From NCBI RefSeq assembly GCF_964204645.1, contig NC_134031.1, positions 9,894,501 to 9,958,500 on the forward strand: a DNA stretch of 64,000 bases, in the 5' to 3' direction. The translations under genes and the position numbers were made by a program. Shown here one piece after another: positions 1 to 13,900 of the stretch (positions are counted from its first letter, which is position 1; the number at the start of each line of letters is the position of its first letter). The notes beneath the pieces were generated by a model. It saw only the letters and a program-made list of their open reading frames with translations, did not search any database and was not told the origin of the DNA. The stretch is from Tubulanus polymorphus (lineage: Eukaryota; Nemertea; Palaeonemertea; Tubulaniformes; Tubulanidae).

Positions 1-204
1 TATTTTAGTTATTATTTTTTTAATATCATCAATAATAAAATCTTCATCTAATTGGTAAAATTCTAAAGATTCTCTAATTAAATCATAAATTTTTTCTACA
101 TTATAAGTTTCTTTATTTATTGTTGTTTCATAATTAAATGTTGTTTCATTATAAAATGTAGTATTTCTAATATGCGTTATTACATCATTAATATCAAATT
201 TCAT
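1..204 (-). CDS. Hypothetical protein, C-terminus beyond window edge
   Basis: An open frame on the minus strand starts with ATG at 204-202 and runs off the window edge, giving about 68 residues. It begins MKFDINDVITHI and is rich in Asn, Ile, Glu and Lys, with no recognisable motif. Codon use is as AT-rich as the Polinton-like genes elsewhere in the window, so it may be an accessory gene of such an element, but no second copy was seen here. The start is the first ATG after in-frame interruptions. Function unknown. Confidence 0.4.
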   Translation of the reverse strand, partial: MKFDINDVITHIRNTTFYNETTFNYETTINKETYNVEKIYDLIRESLEFYQLDEDFIIDDIKKIITKI

Positions 205-1548
<1,344 letters not shown>

Positions 1549-1554
1549 TAATGT

Positions 1555-3364
1555 ATTAATTTATATTCATCATTTGCTTCAAAATACCTATCTCCCATGG
1601 CACCACTAATTCCACCTCTCATTGATTTTTCAAACAATAATACCGTATCTGGTTCTTTTATTAAATCTTATTCTACATTTGTATATTTTAAACCACATTG
1701 CCAGGTTAAACCAGGACTTGAATAACAATTACAAGAATCAACATCAAAATGATTTAAATTAATTTCTCTTAATTTTTGAAATATATCAGCCAATATCAAA
1801 ACATCTGATTTTGAATATAAATCTACTAATTCACCATGGTTTTCATCTTAAAATGATTCCAAATATTTATTGTTCTTGTAAAAACTTCATCTTTTATGTG
1901 CTAATTTTTTAATTGATCATAAAATTGTTCTTATAATAATTCTGCTTCTTTAAAATCAGCATGTGTTTTGTAAAATGAATTGGACCTTTATATCTCGATA
2001 ATTTAAAATCTTGTTCATTTGGATGATAATATCGCGTCATTATAAAATCATTATCAACTGAACTTTTTGCTGAGCTATCCAATGAACTTGCTAAAAATCT
2101 ATACGAATCTAAAAATCTAAAGCAACCAATTGAAATAAAATGTTATTTTCAGATGTTTTAGCTAATAGTTTTAAATCATATTATCTCACATTTTCATCAT
2201 TTGTAACATTATATTCTTCTATTTCTTGATTAATTTTCCTGATAATTGTTTTAAACTAAATGAGTATCATATCCTGATAAAATATATTGGTACGAAATTT
2301 ACTTCTTTTGCTTGTTGATTACAATCTTCATGAGCAGCTCGATATTTTTCATTTAAATGATCATGATCTTTAACTTTTTCTCTCAAATAAATCAAAACAA
2401 TAACAACAATGAGTTGCATTATTAAAATCACTTCATCTTCTTTTATCATAACTTTTTTAAATTTTTGTTAAATAATTGTGTAAAATCACTTTCTAATTAT
2501 TCTATTACAAAAATCATTTACTACATTTTCACCTCTAAAAGATATATATTAACTTTTATATGGAATTCAGGATGATTTGATTTTTCATAAATTCCCTATG
2601 CAGCAGCTCTTTGGTGGTATTTTTTGATTGTATTTATAATTAACGGGTCTTGAATTGTATCTTCATTTAATTATTTCCTTTATCCATTGATTTTAATAAT
2701 TGCTTTTTATTGTATATTTCATTCTATCTTGATCGGTTAATTATTTATTCAACGATTCAAAATCCCCATAAATTACAAATGGAACTATATCTTTAAATTT
2801 ATAATTTGTAAATATTAATTTATAATCTTTTTCTGTTTGCATGATTAATTTTTTATATTATTACATAACTCTTTATGTTTTAGTAACGCATCTTCAGTTC
2901 TAAATTTAGATAAAAATTTTCTACATAAATATGTTTTGTTATGACTATTAAAATCACTTTCTGTTCTAACGAGTGAATCTATTTGTTTTAACCACATATA
3001 ATGTTCATTTTGATCTTTGTTATAGTATAATAATTCTATCGAATTCTTATCATCATAATGTTGTGTTGAATATAAAGCTTCTAATGTATAATCTTTAATA
3101 TTTTCACCTCGTGTCTTTGGTAATTGTATTAATTCGAATACATTTATTCTTACATTATCAACTTTTTCTATTTTAGGAATCATTTTTATAGTTACTGGAT
3201 ATTGATCAATTTTATGTGTTTCATATTTCCGATAATCTGTTATTCTACAAAGATTTTCCTGAGTTGAGTGTAAACAAATAATAATTGACAATAGAAAACA
3301 TTTATTATCTTCATTTTGAACATGTATAACTGATTTTGTTGGAAATGGTAATTGAATATGAGAA
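1555..3364 (-). pseudogene. Polinton-like DNA polymerase B fragment (middle part), copy 1
   Basis: Minus-strand remnant of a protein-primed family B polymerase, aligned by eye to the copy at 42793-49355. From high to low coordinate it holds the conserved N-terminal region (ORF 2845-3375, with HYMWLKQIDSLV and a CRK..C zinc-ribbon-like segment), the exonuclease region with a DHDHLNEKYRAAHED endonuclease-VII-like motif near 2330, and the stretch before motif A (SPGLTWQCGLKY region near 1700). Many stops and frameshifts separate these pieces. The left edge stops just before motif A at the TA repeat. The right edge is interrupted by a mobile element at 3364, and the gene resumes at 6078. Confidence 0.88.
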
Positions 3365-6077
3365 TATAGCTGCAAAGCAGCGATGACGGGTTTTCTGCAA
3401 AGTCATTCACTAGGATGATGGGAATTCTAGTAAATTGAAATACTGATACATAGAATAAAATGCATTAACAGATTAAAACCTAATATGCAACCACTGTGTA
3501 AACGTCAAATGTGATACAGCTTTGAAACATACGCGGACATACAATCAACAAATATGAATTTATTCGACCAGGCATTTATTTTGGCATTCAAACATCATCC
3601 TGTATTATCACCACGCTTAAAATGGATCTGTCCTATTAAGAACTCATCTTAAGCACCTGCTGAGTCAATAGATTGAGTAAATTTACAGATAAGAACGTAT
3701 TATGATTTGGAATAGATTTAAGAAGTTAATCTTTTTATTGAAATATTTGAATAAATACATATATTGTAGTGTAGATCCAATCAATAAATTATGAATTGCT
3801 TTGGTCTGAGTCTCGACCGAGGTTGATTTCGGCTTTTATGTTTCACAAATTCTATACCGATAAACAATTTATACCTGCAAGATGTGTGTAAATGTCAAAC
3901 CTATTCCACCAGTTGCGTGTGTTTCATTATAAACGAATCAATGATATGCTTTGTAAATATGATGTAATAAAAATAAATTTGAATTTGAATTCGATTTGAA
4001 CAGGAGAATCAAGAATAACTTGTGTTTTTTCCACTTGTCTTACGTTAACAGTTCCAGAGTTTCAATTACAATCAAATCTAAATTGGCTAAAAGTACTGAT
4101 CCGCAGCAAGATTTCGTAGTAGCTAAAAAATGTTTGTAATGTTGATTTTCTGTATCCGTTGGTGGTTATAAATGGGTGTCAGACAACAAACGATGTAGTA
4201 AGCAGGTTGTTGTTTGATGCTTTAATCTATCGGCGCTGTTCATAGATCAGCCTGGTGTAAAAATAATTCTTTCTCGGTTCTTCTGCTGCGATATCTGGCA
4301 AAAATTTTGAATCTTTTGTAAAACTTAAGAATAGTCGTAACCGTATTTGGTTGGGTCGGAACAATGAATTGTATTAATAATGTGGCTCGTGAAGGGATCT
4401 CGCTGTACCGTACCGTACTGTGATGAAAAAGAAGTTTTGAAAATATATCTAATTTGAGTAATCTGATTGTTATTTAAGAACAAAATGTTAATAATCGGTA
4501 AGTTTTAGGCAAATTAATTTGTATTAAATGTTAATACTAGCTCTCTAAAGTTTCTCTTGTTGTATACGTCTGTTGGTAATTCGCAAAGAATAGTTGTTCT
4601 TTCAACGATGATAAACATTCCTTCCGCGTCATGACAGGTTGGAAGGAAAAAGTTAGTTTAGCAAATCAGTTTTGAAAATAATTTTAAGATCAGCGAATCA
4701 TTAAGGCTAAATTCTACATGACCAAAACAGTCATGACAGTTAGGTTGCTGCTCCTTGCCAAAAGTCGGGTGGGAGAGTCGGCATTCTATGAATGCTGATC
4801 TTTCTATAAAAGGGGCTCGCAGTCTTGGGAGAGCAGACACTCGATAGATATTCGATAGAAACTCGATAGATACTTGATAGAAGCTTGTTTGGGACTTGAT
4901 TCAGGACGGGTTACCAGCAGGAGAGTACAATATGAACTTAGAGTTAGGAACTGGACTGTGTTTTAACTGGAAAGCTTACATTAATTATCAAGGTAAATAA
5001 AATTCGTTTTACTATTATTATATTCATTCAAATTTCCGGCATTCTAGTTTTTTCTTGGGTTTGTGCACGGACACATTCTCTCGCCAGGGACCGATCATCG
5101 CTTTTATTAAATAACGGCTAAGGAGAGGATTGTGACCGGTGTATCAGTACATAGGACTAAATGAAATGAACTGTTAGTCACTGCATACCTATTCCAGTGT
5201 TATGTCGATCGTGTTTAATCACTTTGATTGAGTGGAAAGAATCAGATCTTCTATGGTGCAACATCGGCCAAAGAGTGATATCTTGGTGTTGACTGTCCAT
5301 GGCCATCTAACTTCATGCGTTTGACATTGGAATCAGCATCATACCCACGTGAACTGCAAAATATTCACACAACTTGAAAACCTATAGTACATGTATACAG
5401 TAATCAAACTTTCACCGATTTTTGGATATTTGAATGAACGTTAGGCTTATTTCAGTATTCTAAAGCAGGAAATAATAAGCCCAATCAATAGGCCCTATTC
5501 CTATTGGTACAATTGTATAATGCGTACAGCTGTACCATACACTTATCAGTCACGATAAATCGGAGAAATCGGTATACCAAACCTATGTACAGCTAAATGT
5601 ACAGGCCTACAATGATCTCTGGTATACAAGCCGTGACCACATGAGCGTTTTTTTTTTATCTAGATTTGACTATTAATGTCATCAGGTCAGAGAAGGCCTG
5701 GTTAAATTTAATCACATGGCTAAAATCAATTAGTCTTTCTGCCTGTGAATACTTCAGTGTATTGTTTTAATAATATCGAGTGAATAGTGCATAGACTGAA
5801 TTAGACTTTGGGCTAGTCCTGATCAAATCCTATCCATTCATATCCTATCAAATCCTCACCCAAAGCCTATTCTTTCACGCATGCGCGTATGTAGATTATA
5901 GGAAGCAACGTACGGCGTTTGTAGGGAACTCACGTTAAAAAAAAATATGGAAAATATGTAAATAACAAAAATCAACATAATTACAAGAGGGTTTTTGACG
6001 AAAGTCAGAAAACACTAAAATAATAATAATCACGCGAATCTCAATAGGGTTTTCTGTGAAGAAACAGAAAACCCTAA
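3364..6077 (+). mobile_element. Hairpin-ended element, family 1, long (2.7 kb) copy
   Basis: The insertion splits the polymerase pseudogene at 3364/6078; the two sides are contiguous in the copy at 48383. The left end begins ATAGCTGCAAAGCAGCGATG followed by GGGTTTTCTGC, giving a small GCTGC/GCAGC hairpin. The right end finishes with AGGGTTTTCTGTG and its inverted complement before CCCTAA. The same ends occur at 27850-29192 and 57905-59257. No transposase frame was seen, so it is probably non-autonomous. The CTAA terminus after a hairpin recalls Helitron 3' ends (CTRR), but no TC 5' end is evident, so the class is unresolved. Confidence 0.7.
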
Positions 6078-6945
6078 TGATGCTTTAATATCCTTTCTGT
6101 TGAAAATTTTGAATCATTTGTAAACACTTCATTACTTTATGATTTTGTATTCCTTATTGTATTATACAGATTTGAATCAACAAATATTATCCATTCAATG
6201 TTAAACCAGAACCCTCAAAATATCTTTCTTCAATATGTCGTTTAAACACATTTGATATCTTTTTCTAATTTCTCTTTTATTTGTGGTTTTGAAATTATCT
6301 CTTCAGAATATGTGTGAATAATATGCTCCATTTTTTCTTCTGACTTAATAAAACTTACTTTTCCTGAAATACTTACTTTTGAATATCCAACATCTGTCAC
6401 AAAATCCATTATTTTTTCCATTATTTCAATAAATTTACTATAATCTTCTATTGATGAGCCTTTATAAATCTAAATATAATAGCTGCAGGTCCAATTTTAC
6501 TATGGAATGTTCCTGAAATTTCAATTGTATCTTTTATTTCTAGTGAATCAATGTAATTTCTAACATTTTCCGTATAAGATTTATTTGAAATTTTTGTTTT
6601 CTTTATAGATTTTTTTTACTTGAGATTTATCATCAAAATATTATGTTCCTAAAATATTTTACTTAGATTTTCTTGATGTTTTTGTGATTTAAGATGTCTA
6701 ACGTAATTCCTTTTACTTATAAATTCAATACAATCATTATATTCAATTTCCTCTTTTTTATGTTTTCTAATTGTTCTTTTCTTTTATTTGAATTTTCTGG
6801 TGTCTCAAAAACATTTTTTTATGATTTGCCGTTTTTCATGTCAAGATTTTTGCAATTTGTCAATGTATTTTTTACAATATGGACAATAATATTTTTATTA
6901 ACATCATTCTTTTCTCTTTGGAACTCACTGTCTCCCCTTTTAAAG
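6078..6945 (-). pseudogene. DNA polymerase B N-terminal part, copy 1
   Basis: Continuation of the copy-1 polymerase upstream of the insertion, on the minus strand and homologous to 48395-49355. Recognisable stretches are the LNVKPEPSKYL-like region near 6200, the VDYPKVSISGKV-like region near 6380 and the N-terminal zinc-finger region near 6830-6900. It is riddled with frameshifts. It sits directly inside the element's terminal repeat, showing that the polymerase is the first gene at this end of the element. Confidence 0.8.
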
Positions 6946-7006
6946 AAAAAAATTAAAAGTGGTGACGAGTCGACCCTCGACCTCTGATCTGAAAACGTCA
7001 TATTCT
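6945..7006 (-). repeat. Terminal inverted repeat, polymerase-side end of copy 1
   Basis: Contains GTGGTGACGAGTCGACC, ACCTCTGATCTGAA and an ending close to ATATTCTAATTATT, matching the ends at 12965-13072, 32240-32320, 51060-51142, 56472-56585 and 62100-62183. The outermost bases read inward are close to AGTAATTGGAATAT. Polinton termini typically begin 5'-AG, which fits. Confidence 0.75.
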
Positions 7007-7024
7007 AATTATTCGTATTCCCGC

Positions 7025-7400
7025 ACACCCGCACAGTACATACATAGAATCTGCATAGAATCTGCATAATCTGCATATACATGATAGACTGTTATTCCTA
7101 TCAGAATTCAACATCTCGTTAAGAAGCTGTTGGTAGTCGAATCTGATTGAAGGTCAATTCTATGTTCGAAAAAAACGGAAAATAAATATAGCTGCAAACC
7201 AGCGATTATAGGTTTTCCACGAAGCTGCGCCGTATAATTCAGAATGAAGGGAATTGTAGAAATTAGAATTATGTACATATATAGCACTGACAGATTCGAA
7301 ACTTATACGCCACTACTGTAAACGTGCTGTGTAATTTGAAACCGAACTCATCCGTGACGTACAATCAATAAATACAAATTGATTCCTGCGAGGGCATCCC
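7025..7400 (+). mobile_element. Family 1 fragments: a 3' part followed by a 5' end
   Basis: Positions 7025-7185 resemble the 3' interior of the family 1 element (compare 28985-29130, including a CAGTACATACATAGAA-like stretch). From 7187 the sequence restarts with the family 5' end, ATAGCTGCAAACCAGCGATT, and follows the 3364-3560 copy for about 200 bp. A 3' part directly followed by a 5' end suggests tandem insertion or a junction product. Confidence 0.55.
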
Positions 7401-7858
7401 CCGAGTAATCATGTACAACTATTATTATATCTCTGTTATGTTTCATACATTTGGAAAATATATACATTCAAACTATTTCCAACAAAAATCGGGACAATCA
7501 ATATTTATCCCTTAAGCGATTGTCTGTCTTTTGCCGCTCCGACTGACGCAGGGTTTTCTATAGGTAAGACATTAAAAGAAACGACATTGAATAACTGGTT
7601 TTGCAACCGCCCGGGTTTCTTTCATTTATTTAGTAAAAATCATCTGACTCCCCAGCGAGTTTGTATTTCTTATTTTTGCTTGTTGATGTGACCTAGTTTT
7701 TTCGTTGATTTTAAAGACACCCCAGTCGGCATAACGAGAGGGTATCTTTTTCAGCCTTATATTAACAGGTACGCCATGGTATATGACTATTCCTACACAC
7801 TGCTAAATGCATGATTTATCATGGTTCAAAGACAGATTACCCTCGTTCATAATTACAG

Positions 7859-7996
7859 GAACAGAAGAGCATTGGCCGTATTTGCTAGCAATAACAGGCG
7901 TGCCTTGTTTGTTTTCACTGATCTCGCTTCCATTTTTCCCGGGCAGTCCGCGTTATTTGTTGGTCACTAAAAAGGATCGCCCTGCGGCAGAAAAAG
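7859..7996 (+). CDS. GLUT exon: TM6 and PxSPRYLL motif
   Basis: Acceptor AATTACAG ends at 7858 and donor GTATAA begins at 7997. The exon enters and leaves in phase 1. It encodes [20 protein letters not shown], then the PGSPRYLL motif (Gly where Glu is common in GLUTs) and the start of the large cytoplasmic loop. An exon boundary just before the residues preceding TM6 is also seen in other GLUT genes. Confidence 0.92.
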
Positions 7997-10900
7997 GTAT
8001 AAACTTTGCATAAATATCAACGTAGTCTCAAATATTTGTGACTACTTCAAAATGCATCACAATGGAACCGATTCTCATATACTGCAGTGCCTCTCGTCAA
8101 AAACTGATAAATGAACAAATAAACATATTGAATTGACATCATTCAATGATTACTTCGAGTTCGAAACATGTTTAATGTGCCGTAAATTCCCCATTAACGA
8201 CCCAGTCTGAGGAATTATGTTGGGCTTTAAAAATCAGCTTTCGAAATAGTTTTCTATTGAGTTTAAAAATCGTTTTATTTTTCTATCCATTTCGATTGAG
8301 TATATTCGATACATCTATGAACTTTTTTTTAATATCATTTTTTGAGATGAGAGGAACTTCCGTATTCTGTAATGAACAATATAATCATTTTCATAATTTT
8401 GTGTTGATATTAACGTTTCAGTAAGTACACGATCGTTTGGTTTCATTTTTTTCTGATATACACTCGAATAACTCTCTTCGACGGTTCTATGTCATGGTAG
8501 ATTTTAGATTTAATTTCTTTTTTTTTATTTTTAATAATAATAATAATAATTTATTGAGCCTAAAATCCATATAAAATATGCTCATTGGCTTTACAATATA
8601 AAGACACAATTTAAACATAAAGATAGAAAAAACAATTTACATCATTAGTTAAAAGCTTAAGTGAACAAATGGGTTTTAAGTTGCGATTTAAAAACATTAA
8701 GTTGTGTATACAATTTTAATAAAATTCACATTCGTAACGAGATGACATTACAGTAAGTTAGATGTTATTTCATCAGGATATTCTAAATCAACTACATGAA
8801 AATAACTGTCGGGAGTATCATATTTAATACTCATAACTGCACTATTCGCAATCGGTTTTGTCACCATCTTCAACTTCTGTTAATATGAAATTTTTATATG
8901 GCTGAGGTTGCTTCATTGCCCAACCCTATAAATATTTAGCATCTATAAACAACAACTTACATTCATCATTTGCTTTGAAATATCTATCTGAATTAACCCA
9001 TTACACCATTTATTCCACCTCGAAACGATGATTCAAATAATAATACAATATCTGGTTCATTTAGTAGATTTAACTCTACTTCGATATATTTTAAACCACA
9101 TCGCCATGTTAAGCCGGGACTAGAATAACAATAACATGGATATACTCAATTCCAAAATGTTTTATGTTAACATTTCAAATTTTTTTCCGAATATTCCTGG
9201 TGATATTATTGCAATTGATTTTAGATATAAATCTACTAATTCACTATGATTTTTTCCCCAAAAATATTCCAAATATTTAATTTTCTTTTAAAAACTTCAT
9301 CTTTTACATCTTCATCTTTTAATTGATCATACATCAATTGTCCTTTTAATAATTCTGTTATTCTATTTAAATCACCATTCGTTTTATAAAACGAATAAGG
9401 AATTGCGCCTTTATACTTTTATCTCTGAGAGTGATACACTTGGTCATGAAAAGTCTCGGGAAGGCTGTTGGGTCTGTCAATCTTTTTGAACTATCACCGA
9501 CTCTATTAGGCCATCTCACTCTAAAGTTTGAAATGTAATGTAATGTTTATTTCATCAATAAAGAACATTTTACAATTATGTACATTCAAAATACATATTA
9601 TATAATACTGTATTGATAGGTTGCCACCCCGAGTCAAAAAAAAGACTGTAACCCTAAGAGGTGGGATGACACCTGGAAAAAAAAAAGTGATAATAATTGA
9701 AATGGAATGATGGTTTAATTCTTTATACATGAGTATTACAAAGTTCAGTTCATAGGTTCCGAGGATTTGAGTTAAGATTTTAATAATTTTCTAGGCAGGA
9801 TGTTTTATATCTACGCGTAAGGGTATGTATTGACGGTGATGTGCGAGTAAGATTTGGGATATTTTGCGTAATTAAGAGTATTATTTGCGTAATTAAGAAT
9901 TATTATTTATGAATGTTTTATGAGTAGCCCTACGTGGGTAATTTCTATTTCTGGTATTATACTGATGGTTAAAGGCGTTTGTTTGGAAGATATTTTTTAG
10001 TTGTTTAGGAATTGATTGTATTGTTTTGTTAATACATGTACGCAAATTTAAGCATTTCAAGTTTTATGAAATCGTCTAGTTTTAGGATATCGTATTTTAT
10101 AAAAATTGGCGCTGTATGTGCGTTTTATTCTTTAATATTAATTGGTCTTACTGCGTTTTTGTAATCTTGATAATACTGCTAATTGCTTTTTAGGTGCACT
10201 AAGCCCCCGTATCCCTAGAATGTAACTTAAGTGATTATGTATGTAATTGAAATACAGCAATTTCTTAGCCCAGGATGGTATTAGCTTTTTTACACATCTT
10301 AACATATACATGTTTTTGTTTATCTTATTAATCAATTGTTTGATGTGATCATTCCAGTTTAGGGGCTTGTCAATGGTTAAGCCTAAGAATCTAAAACTAC
10401 TCACAACTTTATTTAACCCTAAGAAGCCTAAACTATGAAGCCAGCATCTTAAAATTATGTCACTCATATTTCTATATTCAGTAAGGTGTCATTTGAAGAG
10501 AAATGTCTTAAAAATTGACTGGGCCAAATTTCCCCCAAAATTAGGTCCTGTAGCAGATCTGATACAACCGTTTTTACTTGACAAAAATCAAATAAAAATT
10601 TTCAGATTCAAATAAAGTTTTTCTTCATTAAGTACTTTAATTGGATACAGGATTTTCACTTGTGATACGCTAAAAAGCAATTTCGTAGTGTGACCGAAAA
10701 CGTTTGACTTTATCTTATGATCATTCAAGCAGACAGAAAGTTACCATTTTTGGATTTAGTTCACAAATTACTAGATAGAGGGAAGCACTTATCTGTATCA
10801 GGAATGATACAACCGGTCTTTGAGGCGCCTTTTTGAATATAATTCATACATATGTGATTTTGCTGAAGAAATAATTCTTTTGGCAAAATGGACGTATCAT

Positions 10901-13900
10901 ATATAATACTTGTGGTATCTTAGGGTTAATAATAATACTTAATATTTTGGCCAATAAAACTCAAGTCCAGATCATTATTATATCTTTTTGGATCCTTTTG
11001 GTTTAAAAAATATCGCAGCTGTTTTAGAAATATTTAATGTGAGTTTGTTAGCCCTAAACCAGTCCATTAAATGTTCAAATCGCTCTGTATATAGCTGTTC
11101 ATATCTTTTAAGTTGGGACCAGAGATATAAATAGTAGTGTCATTCGCAAACATGATCGCTTTCATATGTTCTAATTTGTTGGGAAAATCATTACTATATA
11201 ATAAAAATAACAATCCTCCTTGTACAGAGCCTTGAGGTACGCCATATTCAAGTAACGTCTGGATTTGCAATTGTTAAAATTTACATGAATATTTCTATCA
11301 GTTGAGTAGCTTCTGAACCAATAAAGTGCTTTTCCACGTGTTCGGTAGTGTGATAATTTGCTGAGAAGTATAGATATATCTAGCGAATCGAATGCTTTTG
11401 ATAGGTCCATGTAAATTCATATAGTAAGATGTTTTTTATCCATTGCCTTGTGAATGTTTGTAGTGAAATCCATATGAGCTTTATATGTTGAAAGACCTTC
11501 TCTAAATCCGTATTGATTGTCATAAATTAAATCAAATTTAGTAAGATATTTACACAGACGCTTATACATTATTTTTTCTAGGATCTTTGATCGTACTGGC
11601 AAAAGTGAAATTGGTCTATAGATAGATAATAGGTTCTTCTCTTTACATATTGGTAAAACCTCAGCTAATTTTGAACTGGAGGGGCATTCCCCTTCTACAA
11701 TCGATTTTTTTACTATAATACTAAAGTGGCTTGGATATTTCATGCTTGATATTTTTTAGAATCTTATTTGATATATCGTCGTATCCAGAGCTGTTTTTAT
11801 GGTTATATATCATTTATCAAGATGGACACTTCGTTTTCGTCAGTTGGGTGTATAAAAAGGATCGTGGTTTATTTTTCCTAAATATTTATCAAATTTCAGT
11901 TTTATTTGAATTGGTATTTTATTGGCAAATTGCTTCCAAACTGTACTGAATTATTTACAAAAGGAATTACTTATTCGTTCTGGATCAGTTACTCGTTTAC
12001 CATTTAGATTAAAATTATCAATAATTCCTGATTTATCATTTAATCTATTCATAGTTGTTTTAAGTAGTTCCTACAGTTTCTTAGAATTATGTTCAAAACT
12101 AATCATTTTGTTTGTTAGGTAATTCCGTTTTGCTATTCTTTTTATGTAATTGAATCTATTCGCGTGGGTTTAAAAATAGTTGGGTACATGTTATTGTTTA
12201 GGTTGATATCTAGAAATTTAGAAGTGTTGTTATGTTGGTTCACTTTACTTAAGTCAACATTTTGATCCATCCCAACAATGATGGATTTCTTTTCATTCAA
12301 TATTTTTTCAAGTAACGTGTTATATTCGAGTAAGAAATCATTTTCGTTAGTGTTGGGAATGCAATAAATTTCACCGACAATAGCATTTTCACTTAGTATT
12401 TCTATAAAGCATGATCCAAATTTTCCTTTATGGAAATTTAAATTGCAACTCCTCTTGTAGCATTGTACTTCGATGTTTTTCGTTTAATGTATAGCCACTC
12501 GAATAAGTCTACGTTTCTTCCTGTTACAATGGTTTCACAAAGTAGAATTATGTCAGGTGTGGAATGTTGACTTTTACATCGCTCTATTGATAGTTTGTCA
12601 AATTTACTTTGTAGACCTTGAATATTCAATCGTACAACATTTAATTTACTACTGAAAGTTTTAATTTTGCTCAGCTCATCAATTTCAGTATATGGGCTAT
12701 CGTAATCACTCAGTCTTAGATCTGGATCAATTATAGAGTTTAAGTTTTTTTTCGTACCGTACTGTCAATGTTACCTGACTGACACAAACCTCATAAGTTA
12801 ATATAGACACTGCCATAGTAGCTTTGATATATAGTGTTATGAGATGAATATGGGATTTAAATAGTTTCATAAGATATATAAGAATTCTATACAAGAGCAG
12901 GTTGGTTACCATGTGTAGTAATAGCAATGGTAACTATCTATATCCCCCAATTTATTATCTATTGTTTTCTGAAAGGGGTTTTCTATCTTCCATCTATTAT
13001 AGGGGGAAAATTACTCAAAAGAGTCGGCAGGGCCCGACCTCTGATTCCATAACGCCATATTGCAATTACTAACCTCAAGGGCGTTATATGTATTCTAAAG
13101 CTCAACATCATTCTATGAACGGGGTGCAGTGGTTTAAATTTTTATAATCTACGACATAGCAGACATGTTTCAAACGAAGTTTTAAACACATTTCAGAACA
13201 TAAGGACAGAATTTAGTTCCATTCTGAGGAAGATTAAAAACAGTTTAGACTTCGTTCATCTTCATCCAATAATTTCATAAAACATTCATCTTGCTTTAAA
13301 GCACTGAAGTTTTTTCGTGGGCCTCAACACGATGTCACAACAGATATTCAAGAGATGGAGCTAGAAGCGCATCAGATGGAACAAGAACCTCCATGGACAT
13401 TCTCGCACTTGTTCGCGACAAAAGAGTTAAGATTACAACTAGTGCTCGTTAGTTGTCTTGCTTTAGCTCAACAGTTGTCAGGTATTAACGTGGTGCGTAC
13501 CTTTTTTCCGTGAATGTGGAGTTAATATTAATTACAATGGAAGTGTCAAGCGTCGAACTTATTCTTTAGTTGTTTCTACTGTCGAAAACCACAATTTTGT
13601 CACTAAAAAACGATTTGTATTGATATTTTTAGGTATTCTATTACTCAACTGGTGTTTTTCGAGACGCTCAGATACCGGATGAATACACGCAGTATGCGAC
13701 GTTATCGACAGGTTTCATCAATGTTCTCATGACAGGAATTTCGGTGTGTTGAAACTGATCTTATTGAAACTGATCTTATCACACTTACATCGAATCTGGC
13801 TGGGGGTGTCGATTCAGATTGGCGCATGGCATCTCAACTTGTTGAAATATTGAATGCAATTTCAGGTGCCGCTAATGGAAAAGAGTGGTAGACGTCCCCT

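Noticed and set aside
11067-11270. Active reverse transcriptase
   Set aside because: The catalytic FADD is FAND and the frame is interrupted many times.
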